Of a stretch of DNA of 64,000 nucleotides, positions 1-17,305 are shown piece after piece (the stretch's first letter is position 1; each line of letters starts with the position of its first letter). Both the position numbers and the translations under genes were made by a program. The stretch covers positions 2,316,501 to 2,380,500 of the forward strand of contig OX359189.1 of assembly GCA_947172415.1 (NCBI GenBank), given 5' to 3'. The DNA is from Chondrosia reniformis (lineage: Eukaryota > Porifera > Demospongiae > Chondrillida > Chondrillidae). A model generated the notes under the pieces. That model made no database searches. It was given only the letters and a program-made list of their open reading frames with translations, and was not told the origin of the DNA.

Positions 1-170
1 TATCTGATGGTGACAACATGGTTGACGAGAAATGCTCCTATTCTGAAACTAAACTGACTTAAAATTCAAACATTATTATGCATATTATTATTATCAAACT
101 TATAACACTTATGACGTCATTGACCTAGGTTGACGCCCCATATGGGCGTTGTTGCCTCAGCAATTAAAAA

Positions 171-3100
171 ATGGATTTGCGAAAGTGCTGCTACTTCGAG
201 CTCCTCGTAATTATAACTTTGTTACAGAGCCAAGCTATCGCCAAGATCTACAGAGGTCCCATTATCGGTACACCTACCATAGAACAGTGGCACAGAAACT
301 TTAGTGATCTACGAGAAGCTGAATTTGATGAAGAAGAAGCACACTTCTCTTTTAGTATCCACGAACTGGAGCTGTTTGGAAATACTGGAGAACCTCTAAA
401 GAAGATTGTAACTGCGTTTACTTCTAATAAACGGTCTTACGAGCTTCCGACATACTACTATCTTGATAGAGATACAAATTGTAAGTCTATACATAGATTA
501 TATAGCTTAATCTGCTGACGTATTCATTCCAATTATCAATACAAGCTTTACGATTTTATTTTTTAGCAATCTAGATAAAATCAATGTTATCTTTATCTTC
601 AGCAGGTGGAGGAAAGCAGGTATTAACTATCACTCCTGGTGATTTTATCAGGGAAATTAATGGCTACTTCACTGCTGACATTAACAATTATAACAGCCTT
701 TTCTACTTAACAGGTTTAAGGGCAATATCTAATAGCAGTGGTGAAATATGGGTTGGATATTCCGGTGCTGGAACTGATATGATGTCCATTGAAGGTCCCA
801 TTGTAGGATTCTATGGTGCTATATACTTTGATAGTCAGTCAGTTTTTGGAGGAATAGGTGTCTTCATTGATCCATCCCTCTGGCCAACCGACTTAGCTAG
901 AAGTAGATTAGTTAAGGGTAAAATGCTAGGTTACCTCTTCATCCAATCAAATAGCTGGAACTATTTTGATCACTACGAAGATAATGATCGACCATTCTCA
1001 ATGCGCATTGTTAATCTGACTATTGAATATAATGAAGTTTATGTTTATAAGATGAATATAACTTATGAAATAACAAGAGAAATAGGACAGTCAGAGGGTC
1101 GCTATACTTGGAGAAGTCTTGGTGGAGATGGCAGATATCCAGAATGTTGTACAATTACTAAGAATATTGTGTTTGGTAACTGGAGAGACTATATAGCTAA
1201 GATGATCGTGGGAACAACAACACAGAAGCATGAAGGTACAATTACATGAGATATATTCACTGAAGACAATGTATAGCAATTGTATATAGTATACCTTTGT
1301 ATAATATACGTATATATGAAACATCTAAGATACCATTTTCCTACATGCTATGCCTATTCTGTAAAAGAGCCTATTGGGGAACTAAACCTGAAGAGAGCTT
1401 TGGATGAAGATACAGGAGTCTTTTCTTACTTCTTTTTCCTTCTTTCATCTTCTTCTCAACTGGGATCAGACAGCCGTTTCTGGGAATTCCACCCTTCCTC
1501 AGTGATCCTAGGAGTCTTTGTCCTCTTCTTTATCTTGATCTTCTGTGAATCCTTGGCTCTCTATGCTAAATCTAGGGGCCTTATATACACTATATGTATT
1601 AGTATATTATATGGAGCATTGGCAATTTCCACTTAGTTGGGCCTTGCTTAGAGTATTTGAAGTTAGAAATATCATACTCAAATGAAGAGGAGCTGGTAGT
1701 CATGGAATTTGGTCAAAGGAGAATTAGCATGGGTGATTGGACTGAATTAGAGATTGAAAGACCAGTTGCATTTCATGGTATTATCGAAAGAGGATGTATA
1801 AATATGTTGGGAGCTTTTAGCTTAACAGCATCTAATGAAGTGCAATGTAAGCTTAGTCATGTAATATTAATTAACTACATATATGTGCATTCAACTGTAT
1901 TCATAAATATTTTATCCATAAATTCTGTTTTAACTCTAATTCCCTTCTCAGATGCTTGCACAAATCAAGGTGCTTTCAATTTTAAACTGGACCACATTAC
2001 TGCAGGAACGACTGCTTATGTTAAATGCAATGAGGCTGATGGAGAATTTGTAAGTAGGGATATTCCTGTGGTTTGTAGAGAAGATGGATTCTGGAACTGG
2101 CAAAATGATGATGGTTTTCCATTCTGTTCAAGTATGTAGCTTAATGGCGGCAAATATGCTTACGTGCTGTGCATATAGGTAACAAAAGTGCTTTAGGAGA
2201 TATGAATGGCATTGTAAAGTATTAAGGTTTCAGTGTGCAGCTAATTCCTAATAAAAGAGACATTTACTGCTACAATTAATAATTCATATATTGGTGAATC
2301 ATTGTATAATTTTATATTTTTAACTTTCTTTTTGTATGCTTATAGAACAATGTAATGTTAATTCATTGCCTTCTGTGTCCGGTCGATATATCTTTAAGAC
2401 TGACTTGCTGATCCCTTTTGAAAAAGTTGAAGTGGAATGTCTGCCAGGATACTACTTATATGACAGTGGAACCATACAGTGCGGTACTGATGGAGAGTGG
2501 AACATCACTGGTTTAGTAACCTGCTTCAGTTAGTTGCACTAGCTGACATCCATTTTTAATATCCACAACTGTATGTATATTAGTACTGGTAATGCTGATT
2601 TTCTTGCATTGGCCTAACACACATGGGATAGGCGACAAAGTGGATGATGTACGTATCTTATGTCACTAGACTACATCCTGGGTGTTACGAGTATCGACCA
2701 GGATATATGACATTTTCAATGGGATACAAATAGGCTAAACCCTGGCTTCTTCCTCTGTTTCAGACAATCACCTCGAAAGCATGGGTTTACCCTTTGTTTA
2801 CATAAATTGAAGTATGTGCATTCCAAAATGGACTGGAATGGAATGGAATGGCCTACATGTATAATATACTATTATACTACTTCTTATAATATATACAATG
2901 TGCTGACGTTTACTTTGCCTCATGCAGAGGAGTGTCCCCTGCCCCTCCCCCCTGCCTATGGGACTATTCTCTATCATTCTGATGATCCATTTCAATACAA
3001 TGACATTGTGGTAATTGAGTGTAATGATGAATATATGCTTAATGGCTCAGACAAATACATCTGCAATGCACTCCCAGCCACATTTGATTTAATCGGAGAT

Positions 3101-4286
3101 GTAGTACCAATTTGCGAAGGTTAGTCTAACTATATATACATATAAAATGTGTCTAAATTTTGCTCCTAGGCCTGTTAAACACTTTAAGTAAAATTGAAGA
3201 CCACAGGATGTCATACGTATATAGTTATGTATGTGTTGATGACTTGTTTTTCTGGTATTTTAGATTTTCTTTTTAATGGAACTAATCCATTTCCTGAGAC
3301 ATGTCCCACGTCTGCTACTACGCAAGAAGAAACAGTAACCACACCTACCACTGCAGGTCCTCTTCCAGCTCAAGGAAGTAAGTTATCATTGCCAGCTGTG
3401 TGTCTTCTTATTTGTATATACGTAAGTGTTCATAGAATCTTTCATACACCTAGCTAGGGTTAAAATGTTTAAAGAGGCATCCTATATGAATAATCTAAAA
3501 CATCAATTGTTAGCATACTTTGCCCATGAGACTAAGGTAATGTATATCAAATAGTAATGGTAAAATCACAATTACTCTAGACTTGTCACTTCTATTTTCA
3601 TCACACTGGTCATGCACACACTAGATTAGTTTTTTTTTTTCAGATAACCTACTATAAATTGTCAGGGTTTATTTCAGGAGGGGGCATTTGTCCCCCTTGA
3701 ATATTTTGCCCTAAAGCAAATTACCATTTTATTAGCAAACATATTAACTAGGGAACCTGTTTGCTGGAAATTAATAATCAAAAGCGAATTCAAATTTGTT
3801 GCTGATTTGCTATAATACATAATACTACATATGTAAAATTAACTTCTTAACAGAATTATACGTACTGCAAAATGAATGCAATAACAATTTCTACATGTAT
3901 GTATATACATATTTAGGATAGATATATAGTACGTATATAAACTCAGCAGCTGAAGATCCATGTCTAAAATAAAATTATTTATATCTTTGATGCCTTTTAG
4001 CATGGAATAGTTGCAGCAGTTTCTATATTCCTGGAGTAGTTGTTCTTCTTGTGCTCATCATACTAATTTTTATCTCCATCGGCTTGAACATATATTTATG
4101 CAAGAGGCTAAAGCGTTCAAGGCAAAAAGGTAGTCTTGACAATATATAATATTAGGATCATGGCTTACTGATTGTCTTGTTTATCTTTAAGGTTCATCTG
4201 AAGTTATTCATAGGCCGCGATCACTTTCAGAATCTAGTTCATTGGCTTTTGATGAAAATACTACTACTAAAAAGATTTTGTATTAA
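171..4286 (+). CDS. Jacalin-like lectin / sushi-domain type I membrane receptor (9 exons)
   Basis: Exons 171-480, 603-1235, 1652-1846, 1952-2131, 2346-2528, 2928-3119, 3264-3377, 4001-4129 and 4192-4286 join in frame to about 676 aa; every intron is phase 1. Residues 1-24 look like a signal peptide. Two jacalin-type beta-prism units follow: the first from exon 1 into exon 2 (ending GPIVGFYG...FGGIGVFI), the second across exons 2-3 (RPVAFHGI...NMLGAFSL). Exons 4, 5 and 6 each encode one sushi/CCP module with the usual Cys and Trp pattern. Exon 7 is a Thr/Pro-rich stalk, exon 8 a transmembrane helix followed by basic residues, exon 9 a tail of about 30 residues. The likely role is a cell-surface carbohydrate-binding receptor; ligand and signalling are unknown. 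The jacalin call rests on fold-like sequence pattern and is less certain than the sushi and membrane calls. Uniform phase-1 introns fit exon shuffling. Confidence 0.82.
1383..1575 (+). repeat. Dispersed SINE-like repeat, copy 1 (in an intron)
   Basis: About 190 bp in intron 2 of the lectin receptor. It resembles segments at 18660-18775, 22578-22730 (minus) and 26290-26415. Shared landmarks in order are GATGARGATAC, a pyrimidine-rich block, TCAGACAGC, TTTCTGGGAATT, TCAGTGA.CCT and GTCTTTGT. No coding capacity or clear pol III boxes were recognised. Confidence 0.6.
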
Positions 4287-4656
4287 CTTTTTAACCAAAA
4301 CACATCTATAGCTCTACCTTATATCCAAAAACAAGATATTCATGTGTATTCATATTCATGGAAATCCATTTACATTAATCTGGTTGCTAGTAATAAGTAC
4401 ATTTACACTTATATGGCCGCCATGTTTTTGCACAAGTTTCTAAATTTTCAAATTATCGAAAATTTCGGTCCATTTTACCACTTCTTCTGCGCTAATGCAT
4501 CCATTGAGTATATGATACGCAATATCAAGTATGCTGATTAACCAGGCTGGGGAATTTTTGCAAACAAAACAATCCGATTTCTTGGAATCCATTGATGGTA
4601 TTCTAAGAAATCGGAAGGGAACTTGGAGGAGTCGACTAGATTGACTAGCGATCGAA
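4287..4656. other. Intergenic spacer with a promoter-proximal hairpin
   Basis: No gene seen. The notable feature is an inverted repeat at 4573-4614: CCGATTTCTT at the left edge and AAGAAATCGG at the right, extended inward by GAAT/ATTC with one mismatch. It lies about 40 bp before the next start codon, so it would be in the promoter or 5' leader of the following gene. Confidence 0.5.
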
Positions 4657-6227
4657 ATGGCAGAAATGGCTCAGCTACCATCACCATATTCTGTTCTAGG
4701 GCAAGAAAGTTTTGAGCTAGATCCGAATATATCGCTAGACTTTAGTAGACAATTAACAATGGAGCTTTTGCTCTTTATTTACAACACATTGTGTCTCTTG
4801 AATAAAGTTTTTGGTTTGACTTTCAAGAAATCCGATCGAGGGTTTACAGGTTGTCTCCATAAATCCAAAGAGGAATTTCTTGGAAACAGACGTCAGCACA
4901 ATCGGCTTGGATATATTGGTCTTCTTTTGAGAACATCTGAGACACTATTTGAACTAGAATTACTTGAACCATATGAACTTGATACCAAACTAATGGAACT
5001 ACAAATGTACAAGCCAGATTGGTTACACGGTGTAGCTGTGCTGCATTTCCTTGGCAACGGATTATGCTGGAATGATATCGGCAGAAAAGCAAGCATTCAA
5101 AAAAAGCTAATCATTCGAATACAGACCATTTCCAAATATTGCAAAACATGTACCAAAGGTTATCCAATCAAAATAGCAGATTTCTTTGATGAAGGCAGTA
5201 ATAATTGTTTGCTAAGGTTACTGGACTCTATATGCTGTGATCACTGCAGAAAAGACGAGGAGGTGTCGAAATGCCTTGAAGAGTTAGACTTAAAAGGACT
5301 CAACCCAGTAGCGTGTGGAGACTGTGAGAGCATGTTGATTGATGTCCTAATATATGCTAGACTGTTACAGCGTAACAGACATCGAATGCTTGCATCTGTC
5401 TGGATTAATTTGGAATATCTCTTTCCGATATCAGTATACAAGGATCTTGAGAAAAACAAATTTTCTAATTTACTGGCAACAGGAAGGAAACTCTTTAAGG
5501 AAGGCTACAAAGAGGTAGGACAGTACTCTAGTATAATTCCTAAGACAAAAAAAACGAAAGAGTGAGATTATACGTCTCGGTTATCAATATGTGATTATGT
5601 TCATATCAGGATGGTTAAATGAGAAGAAAGATGACCTTGATATTCTGCTTGAAGAAGGATTTCTGCATAGGAAAGAAAAAAGACCTTTCTTTATTCAGTG
5701 TAAACATCACCTGAGATGGTGGGAAGAGGACAGGAAATGTTGTGAGCCCCAAATATTGAAGCATGTACGTAGATCATCTAAATGAAATATTATCCAGTGC
5801 AAATATGGGTCGCTATTCCAACCACTCCTTGAACATGGTAATTGAGCAGAGTCCCTGTAATAGCTGCTCTAATCTAAAGATTATACATGAGATTGCAAAC
5901 CTCCTGCCCACCTTTAACTTTTATTGCCAGTCCCTGATGTGTTATCTTCATGCACGGTTTGGAACAGATTTTTTAGAGAGGCTTATAGCTTCAAGAGCTG
6001 TTGTACTGAAGGATGATCTGAAACCATTTAGCAACAGACAAGATTGCATGACTCGTGGATGCAAACATACAACATGTCACCATGGCAAAGAATGCCACTA
6101 TTCCAAGCCCAATAAGGTATTGGATGTATATTACGTACAAGCTGTCTATCCATATTGCCCGAACTACACGTATGCATGTATATTAACTATAGTTATAAGT
6201 GTGTGCTGTTTTGCATTACATATGTAA
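4657..6227 (+). CDS. Unrecognised protein with zinc deaminase-like C-terminal motifs; frame broken
   Basis: A 302-codon open frame starts at 4657 (Cys-rich, otherwise unfamiliar). It appears to continue in a second frame at about 5610-5764 and a third at about 5763-6116. The second segment ends KCCEPQILKH and the third contains MVIEQSPCNSC followed by a helix and the strand NFYCQSLMCYL. This order (C/H-x-E-P, then about 36 residues, then a strand and PCxxC) is the zinc-site layout of the cytidine deaminase-like fold, with Cys in place of the usual His, as in tetrameric cytidine deaminases. The 302-codon frame can be joined to segment 2 at a weak GTATAA donor (5531) in phase. Segment 2 to segment 3 needs a one-base frame change near 5760-5785. 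The only intron that keeps frame (5765-5849) would delete the strand before PCxxC. It may be a pseudogene, a sequence error or an unusual intron. The C-terminal end after a GTATTG donor at 6117 is not resolved. Confidence 0.5.
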
Positions 6228-6541
6228 CCAATATTGAACGATATATATACATCCATGCAGTAGATACAGAAGGATTTTTCTTTTGTAGCAGTTTTAGATT
6301 AAATTTATCTTCAAATTTTATTTTCTCTCGAGTTTATATACTATACTACATCTTGATAAAATGTCAACTTAATAATAACATCATTATTGTATAAACTATA
6401 CGTATCTCAAAAACATATAAAGACTTATTGTATGCAAACTTTTGAGGAAATCAGTTGGTAGTCTATATTTTTAAACTCAACTTTTTCCTTGATATATTTA
6501 TGCATTACAATTCATGTATCAAATCCGTACACTCCAGTCAT
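6228..6541. other. Intergenic region between convergent genes
   Basis: AT-rich sequence between the deaminase-like gene and the stop codon of the phospho-lyase gene. No gene or repeat was recognised; it is probably 3' UTR sequence from one or both sides. Confidence 0.4.
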
Positions 6542-12400
<5,859 letters not shown>

Positions 12401-13173
12401 AGTTAGACCAAATTGAATAATAACTGGTTTATTAGGCAACCTTACGGTATAGAATACTTCCAAGCTGCATAGCAAGCAATACGTCCTAGGTTTTGGGTGA
12501 TCGAATCAAAATCACTTCCTGAGAAAAATTACTAACGCAGGTTACCAGATTAAAAAGCTACTGTACATGCATGTGTACACGACTATAATTAATTCATGAT
12601 ACGTACAATGATACAATTATCTGTAATGCAGTGCTTTATCTATAAAAAATGTTGGATATTACTTTTGATAATTGTACGATCCATTTTAACATATATACTG
12701 TCCTCATTTATAGTGCACTGCTTTTTTGTATTACGTACTGCAAAAAAGTTCAATACGTGATTATTCTTAGTGCACACTTCAGTATATAGGTATGGTGAGG
12801 GATGGGGCAGCTATGAAGCTAACACTTGTTGTCATGCAGCATTTACAGACAACTAAAGCCCAACGGAGTTTTATAATTTTGAAACATATTTCCATTTGAC
12901 AGACTTTTGTCCCTAAAATGTAAATGTACATTCACTTCTGGCATACAAACATAACCTATGTATGGGAGGTATAGGGCAAATATGAATATACATGTAGTTA
13001 CAAAATATAAAGTACAGTATTATATGCAATATGTAATTGCAGTGTCATATGCCTCAGTCCTCCAATGTTAACATTCATTTAATATGCTAATTATAACTGC
13101 TTTGAGTCAAAAAGATATTACTGTGCACATATAAATGTCCATCAATAAACAATGTTAGGTGTCAAGTGAGTTT
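12401..13173. other. Intergenic spacer, phospho-lyase to SDHC
   Basis: 773 bp holding the upstream region of the phospho-lyase gene and the downstream region of SDHC (both minus strand). It is AT-rich. No further gene, repeat array or RNA gene was recognised. Confidence 0.5.
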
Positions 13174-15070
13174 CTAGTGCTTGTAATAAGCCAGTCCCAT
13201 TGCAGCCAAGAGAGAGAGAAGCAGAACAGTATAGCCACTGAGGTAGACATTCTTCATTGAATTCAGTCCATATCCAACGTCCCAAAACTATAGAGAAGCA
13301 TTCAACAAAGGTACATTGCACTACTTAGGGGAGCATACATATATGAGGTCTTAGTATAGATCAGATACAACCTGTCAAACCTGTATACAAATTACCTAGA
13401 ACAACCATTTAACCTGTAAATACACATTATGAATACAAATACAGGTATGCTACACTACATAGAAATTGAATCTGGAAATGCACATTTGGCCTAGGGACCT
13501 ACACAATCACAATACATACGGAGCTATGAATAGTATACAGAGCTATGAATAGCATACGGAGCTATGAATAGCATAGGGAGCTATGAATAGTATCCGGAGC
13601 TATGAATAGTATATGGAGCTATGAATAGTATACGAAGCTATGAATAGTATACGGAGCTATGAATGGTATACGGAGCTATGAATAGTATACGAAGGTACAT
13701 ATGAATGGTAGAGGTGGAAAGCAAGGACATTACTTGTGATTGAAGACCACATGTTTTAATCTGATAATATGGTGGATCACTTCTGTGGGACTTACCAAAT
13801 GTCTGATGCCATTGATTCCATGAAAACAGAACGGCCAAGCTACAGCAAATTTCCCAAAAATCAAAACGTAAGGATGAGCACTCTCCAAGAATGTCAAAAG
13901 CTCCTGAAAACTCATTCCACTCTCTACATATCCAATAGTAGCTGTCCATAGGGCTACATACGTACGTACGTACATTAGAAGAGAATAGAAACCATTAACA
14001 ATGATACAGAAGTGGTTGCTATATGTTTGCCTGTTCAAACACATTAGAGACAGTGATGATAAAGACAATGTTAGGCAGAAAGTAGACAGCCTGAATAATA
14101 CACTATGAAGCAGTCGTCCACTTTTGGAGCCTCATTATTTTACTGTAAAATCATCACCTAGCCAAGCTGTATATAGCTGAACTGAAGCAAGGGTAATGTA
14201 CCGAAGGCATGTCACCATATGAGATCACAGTACACATACTTCCACTCACTCACCAAACGATAACACCCCTCCAGTGACTCGATGGGAGAAGGAGACCATT
14301 GAAGGAATGGGAAATCTGGAGAGAGAGAAGGGTGATAACGATATTCTTATAAACACTCTTTGGCAAATGCTGCTGTAGAAATTCAGGTTAGACATAAGAA
14401 TGAATTTTGAAAAGTGGTAATCAAATTTTACAAAATGGCCAAACAGTTTCCCAATAGAGATAGATTGGGTATGTGGGCTCACCTATATATTGAGATGAAC
14501 GGTGAGAGCGGTCGGCCTAGCCTGCGACTCCTCTCGAGAGGGTGTTCTGTAGAGTCTGTGGATGCTACTCTGATAGGTAGCACAGCCATTGACTCTCTAG
14601 CCCTAGCTACAGCAGCTGGTAAGAATGGTCTAGGACACCTGCGTAACACAAGACAAAGTCATATGTAATAATAAAAATAATAATTGTTTATTATTGTGAC
14701 ACGCATAAACTAAGATTAATAAACCAGTTTTAGGTTTAGAAGTCACATTACAAAGGAAAGACATGAAAAATAGTACTTGGAAGTTCATTGCTCTTCTGGA
14801 ATTGACAGCTAGGTATAGAGGGTGGGGGGTGAGGCGTGGGGTGCATTCTCTATATATCTCGTATACTACAGTATTGTAACATACGTATGTAACATATCAG
14901 TATGAAAAGAATATTTTCTAATCAGTAACAGGAGTTAATTAATAAGCAGTCATCCAGTACAATGCAGCTTATAGAACACACATTAACACAATATTAATAG
15001 CAAAAACGAGGCGCACAAAGTGGCACACTTACCATTTTATCCTACCGACTAATCTGATCTGGGCAGCCAT
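13174..15070 (-). CDS. SDHC: Succinate dehydrogenase cytochrome b560 subunit (5 exons)
   Basis: Minus-strand exons 15070-15033, 14638-14483, 14315-14254, 13953-13796 and 13287-13174 give 528 nt (175 aa). The N terminus MAAQIRLVGRI... is basic and resembles a mitochondrial presequence. The family signature RPLSPFISIY precedes FSHRVTGG, then FHGINGIRHL (His is the expected haem b ligand), then WDVGYG and a final hydrophobic helix. The protein is a membrane anchor of complex II in the mitochondrial inner membrane, binding haem and ubiquinone together with SDHD. It is divergently paired with SDHD; the two start codons are separated by 25 bp. Confidence 0.93.
13515..13702. repeat. Minisatellite, about 19-20 bp unit, about 9 copies
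   Basis: Tandem copies of GGAGCTATGAATAGTATAC with scattered changes, in the intron between exons 4 and 5 of SDHC. No relation to a splice site was seen here. Confidence 0.85.
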
Positions 15071-15095
15071 TTTGTTCTAAGGTATTGAAAGAAAA
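15071..15095. promoter_or_regulatory. Ultra-short bidirectional promoter/leader between SDHC and SDHD
   Basis: Only 25 bp separate the SDHC start (15070, minus) from the SDHD start (15096, plus). Unless transcription starts lie inside the other gene's first exon, both 5' leaders must be minimal. No TATA box is seen. Control elements would have to sit in the two first exons or introns. Shared control of two subunits of one complex is inferred. Confidence 0.7.
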
Positions 15096-16542
15096 ATGGC
15101 GACTGTAATGAAACTCTGTACACTAAGACATCTACCGAAAAGCGTCTTCTCCAGTACGAGTCTTGGTAAGTACGAATAGAGAAATGAATACTCGCGGAGA
15201 ATTACGTACTTTCATCAGATTTGATTTCTAAAGAATTGCTACACTTTAGGAAAGACGTAATTACTCGTTCGTGTAAGTGATACGCTAGCAATATTGGCTC
15301 TGGAAATGCTGTCTAATTAGCTAGCAGGTCTATCATGTCGAATGCATAAGTGTTCTAGTTCCTCTCTTGCATGATGTTGTTTCTCGAGTCTCTTTGCACT
15401 AACAACACCTGACAGGTCAAATGGATGAGAAGGGGCCTTTAGTTAAAATATGTGTGCTTCCTGTAATATGTTGTAACTGAGTTAACTGAGAGGTTGTACA
15501 TGGCTAATAGAGTGCAGTTTTTATCTCCATACAGGCTCAATGCGTTGGAGGACATTGCAACCTTTAAGTACACCATCCCCATCCTCAGTCGTACTGTACA
15601 GATCCAGTGAGTATGTCACATTTGGTGAATACAAGTGTTACATATTAATATACATAATATGGGTATGTTGGTCAGGTGAACCAGACCTTGTAGTCCTCCA
15701 TTTATCAAAATATAAATGGAGTGAGAGCGTTTTGCTGGCTGCATTTTATATGTGTTGATTTCAAAGTGTTTGTAAATATGAGCTTAGCATGTCTGTTTTC
15801 TGTTGCTAGGCAACACAGCAGCCACTGGTGGTGGAAACACAAACACCCACTGGAAGCTGGAGCGATACCTCTCCGTCTCCCTCCTGGGGTTGGTGCCGCT
15901 GGGTATAGTCTACCCCTCACCCTTGGTGGACTATGGACTGGCTGTTGTACTACCTATACATGCTCACTGGTATGGTTAACTATACAATATGCAATATGCT
16001 ACCACATACATAGCTCTACCTGCAATTTCACTTTAAAATTCCTGAGCAATCAGCAACACTTCTTCAAACAAAGGATAAAGAGATGTTCAACCCATACGTA
16101 GGTCTTCATCAGTTTGAACTTACTGATGAAGACCGACGGGCGGAAATGTCTTAATCCTTTTCTTTTTCATACTTGTTCATGTAGGTAGGTAAGTTGTAGT
16201 ATTGAGTTAACCCTCCTACTCTCCCATACATTAATGATTAATGTTTAACCTTTTTAGAAGGCTCTATCTCAGTCATCAAGCGACATGTTAGGCTTTGATT
16301 AGTATTATTTTGCTCAGAGTAAAATTCTCTATCTACTCCACATTGTGACTTCGACTTGATTGTTTGTATTATTCAGGGGAGTGGAGCAGATTCTGACTGA
16401 TTACATTCATCCTCCCCTCCTGAACAAGACATTGCACTTTCTTCTGTACATCCTTACCTTCTCAACACTCGGAGGACTAATTTACTTCAACTATACCGAT
16501 GTTGGAATATGCAGGGCAGTTGGAAAGCTCTTCATTGGCTGA
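15096..16542 (+). CDS. SDHD: Succinate dehydrogenase small cytochrome b subunit (4 exons)
   Basis: Exons 15096-15165, 15535-15606, 15810-15969 and 16377-16542 give 468 nt (155 aa), in frame. After a basic, Ser-rich presequence come THWKLERYLSVSLLGLVPLG, then PLVDYGLAVVLPIHAHWG and LTDYIHP. The last exon ends with a C-terminal helix. This order (HW..ER, DY.LA..L..H.HWG, DY) is that of CybS/SDHD. With SDHC it anchors the SDHA/SDHB head in the inner membrane and forms the quinone site. The protein is well conserved although small. A polyadenylation-like AATAAA lies near 16672. Confidence 0.93.
16095..16152. repeat. Short palindromic element with hammerhead-like half-sites
   Basis: In SDHD intron 3. 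GGTCTTCATCAG (minus-oriented core) is followed closely by CTGATGAAGACC (plus-oriented core) and then GGAAATGTC. It belongs to the dispersed hairpin family described at 26795-26985; here the second stem is degenerate. Confidence 0.55.
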
Positions 16543-16896
16543 TTCACATTACTGGACCAATACTTCATGCTGCATACACGTGTTCAGTAAATGATCTAAC
16601 TGTATTAGTGTAATGTTATCATTTCAATTACTGTTTTAGCTAAAAAGCTGTCATTTTAAGATTTAACCCAACAATAAAGTATGTGATCGCTGAACTAAGG
16701 GAGTAATTGCACTGAATGCCTGTGCAAAGGCTATGATGATAAGTAAATTATCACTGGAATGCACTACGCCAAACCAGCCATGTAGCCACAGTCTAAATTA
16801 AAACGGCTAGACTCTAGATTTATAGAGTAGGTCCCAATAAAATGAAGTACAATATCAAGTGTTTCAAACTGTGTATGTGTTCTAAATAATACTGTG
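16543..16896. other. SDHD/CHCHD7 convergent 3' region with a dispersed repeat
   Basis: Contains the presumed SDHD 3' UTR, then at about 16690-16815 a repeat (GTAATTGCACTGA, GGCTATGATGATAAGTAAAT, CCACAGTCTAA) that recurs at 50715-50800 and in part at 51053-51120 inside the NLR gene. Confidence 0.55.
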
Positions 16897-17248
16897 CTAT
16901 GTATCTGGTCGAAAGTCCTTTTTCCCTCCTCCTTGCCTTCTATCAAGGTTCTACATAAAATTTGTAACATAAAGGACATTAACTGATACAATTTTTGGTT
17001 AAAAATCAAAATATCATTCAAGAAAAGACAAACCATTTTCTTTTTGCATAATTTGTATTCCTGGAAATACTGCTGACACTTTTCTCTAGAATAATTGTTT
17101 TCGTCCATACATTTATACGATCTATCTGCTTCCTACGGCAAGTAAATGTTATGGTTTGACAATTTCATGTCCACCCCACTATACAGGCCAGACTTACAGC
17201 TAAGCATGGGTTCGTCTTGGGGTCGGTCCAACGAGCCCTATCGCCCAT
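16897..17248 (-). CDS. CHCHD7: CHCHD7-like twin CX9C protein (3 exons)
   Basis: Minus-strand exons 17248-17198, 17132-17034 and 16950-16897 are each a multiple of three and give 204 nt (67 aa). The protein opens MGDRARWTDPKTNPC and contains two CX9C pairs: C-LAEADRSYK-C, then C-QQYFQEYKL-C, joined by MDENNYSREK. This is the coiled-coil-helix-coiled-coil-helix layout, and MDENNY.R matches the CHCHD7/Cox23 family. Such proteins are imported into the mitochondrial intermembrane space by the MIA40 disulphide relay. It is shorter at the C terminus than vertebrate CHCHD7. Exon 2 uses a weak donor (GTTTGT). Divergently paired with SETD7. Confidence 0.88.
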
Positions 17249-17305
17249 TTTGTCTCGGTTAAAGGGATTTTCCCTCTTGCTATCGTTCGCGTGCACGTTT
17301 AAAAT
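17249..17305. promoter_or_regulatory. Bidirectional promoter between CHCHD7 and SETD7
   Basis: 57 bp between the two divergent start codons, GC-richer than the surrounding sequence and without a clear TATA box. It must contain, or be close to, transcription starts for both genes. Confidence 0.6.
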
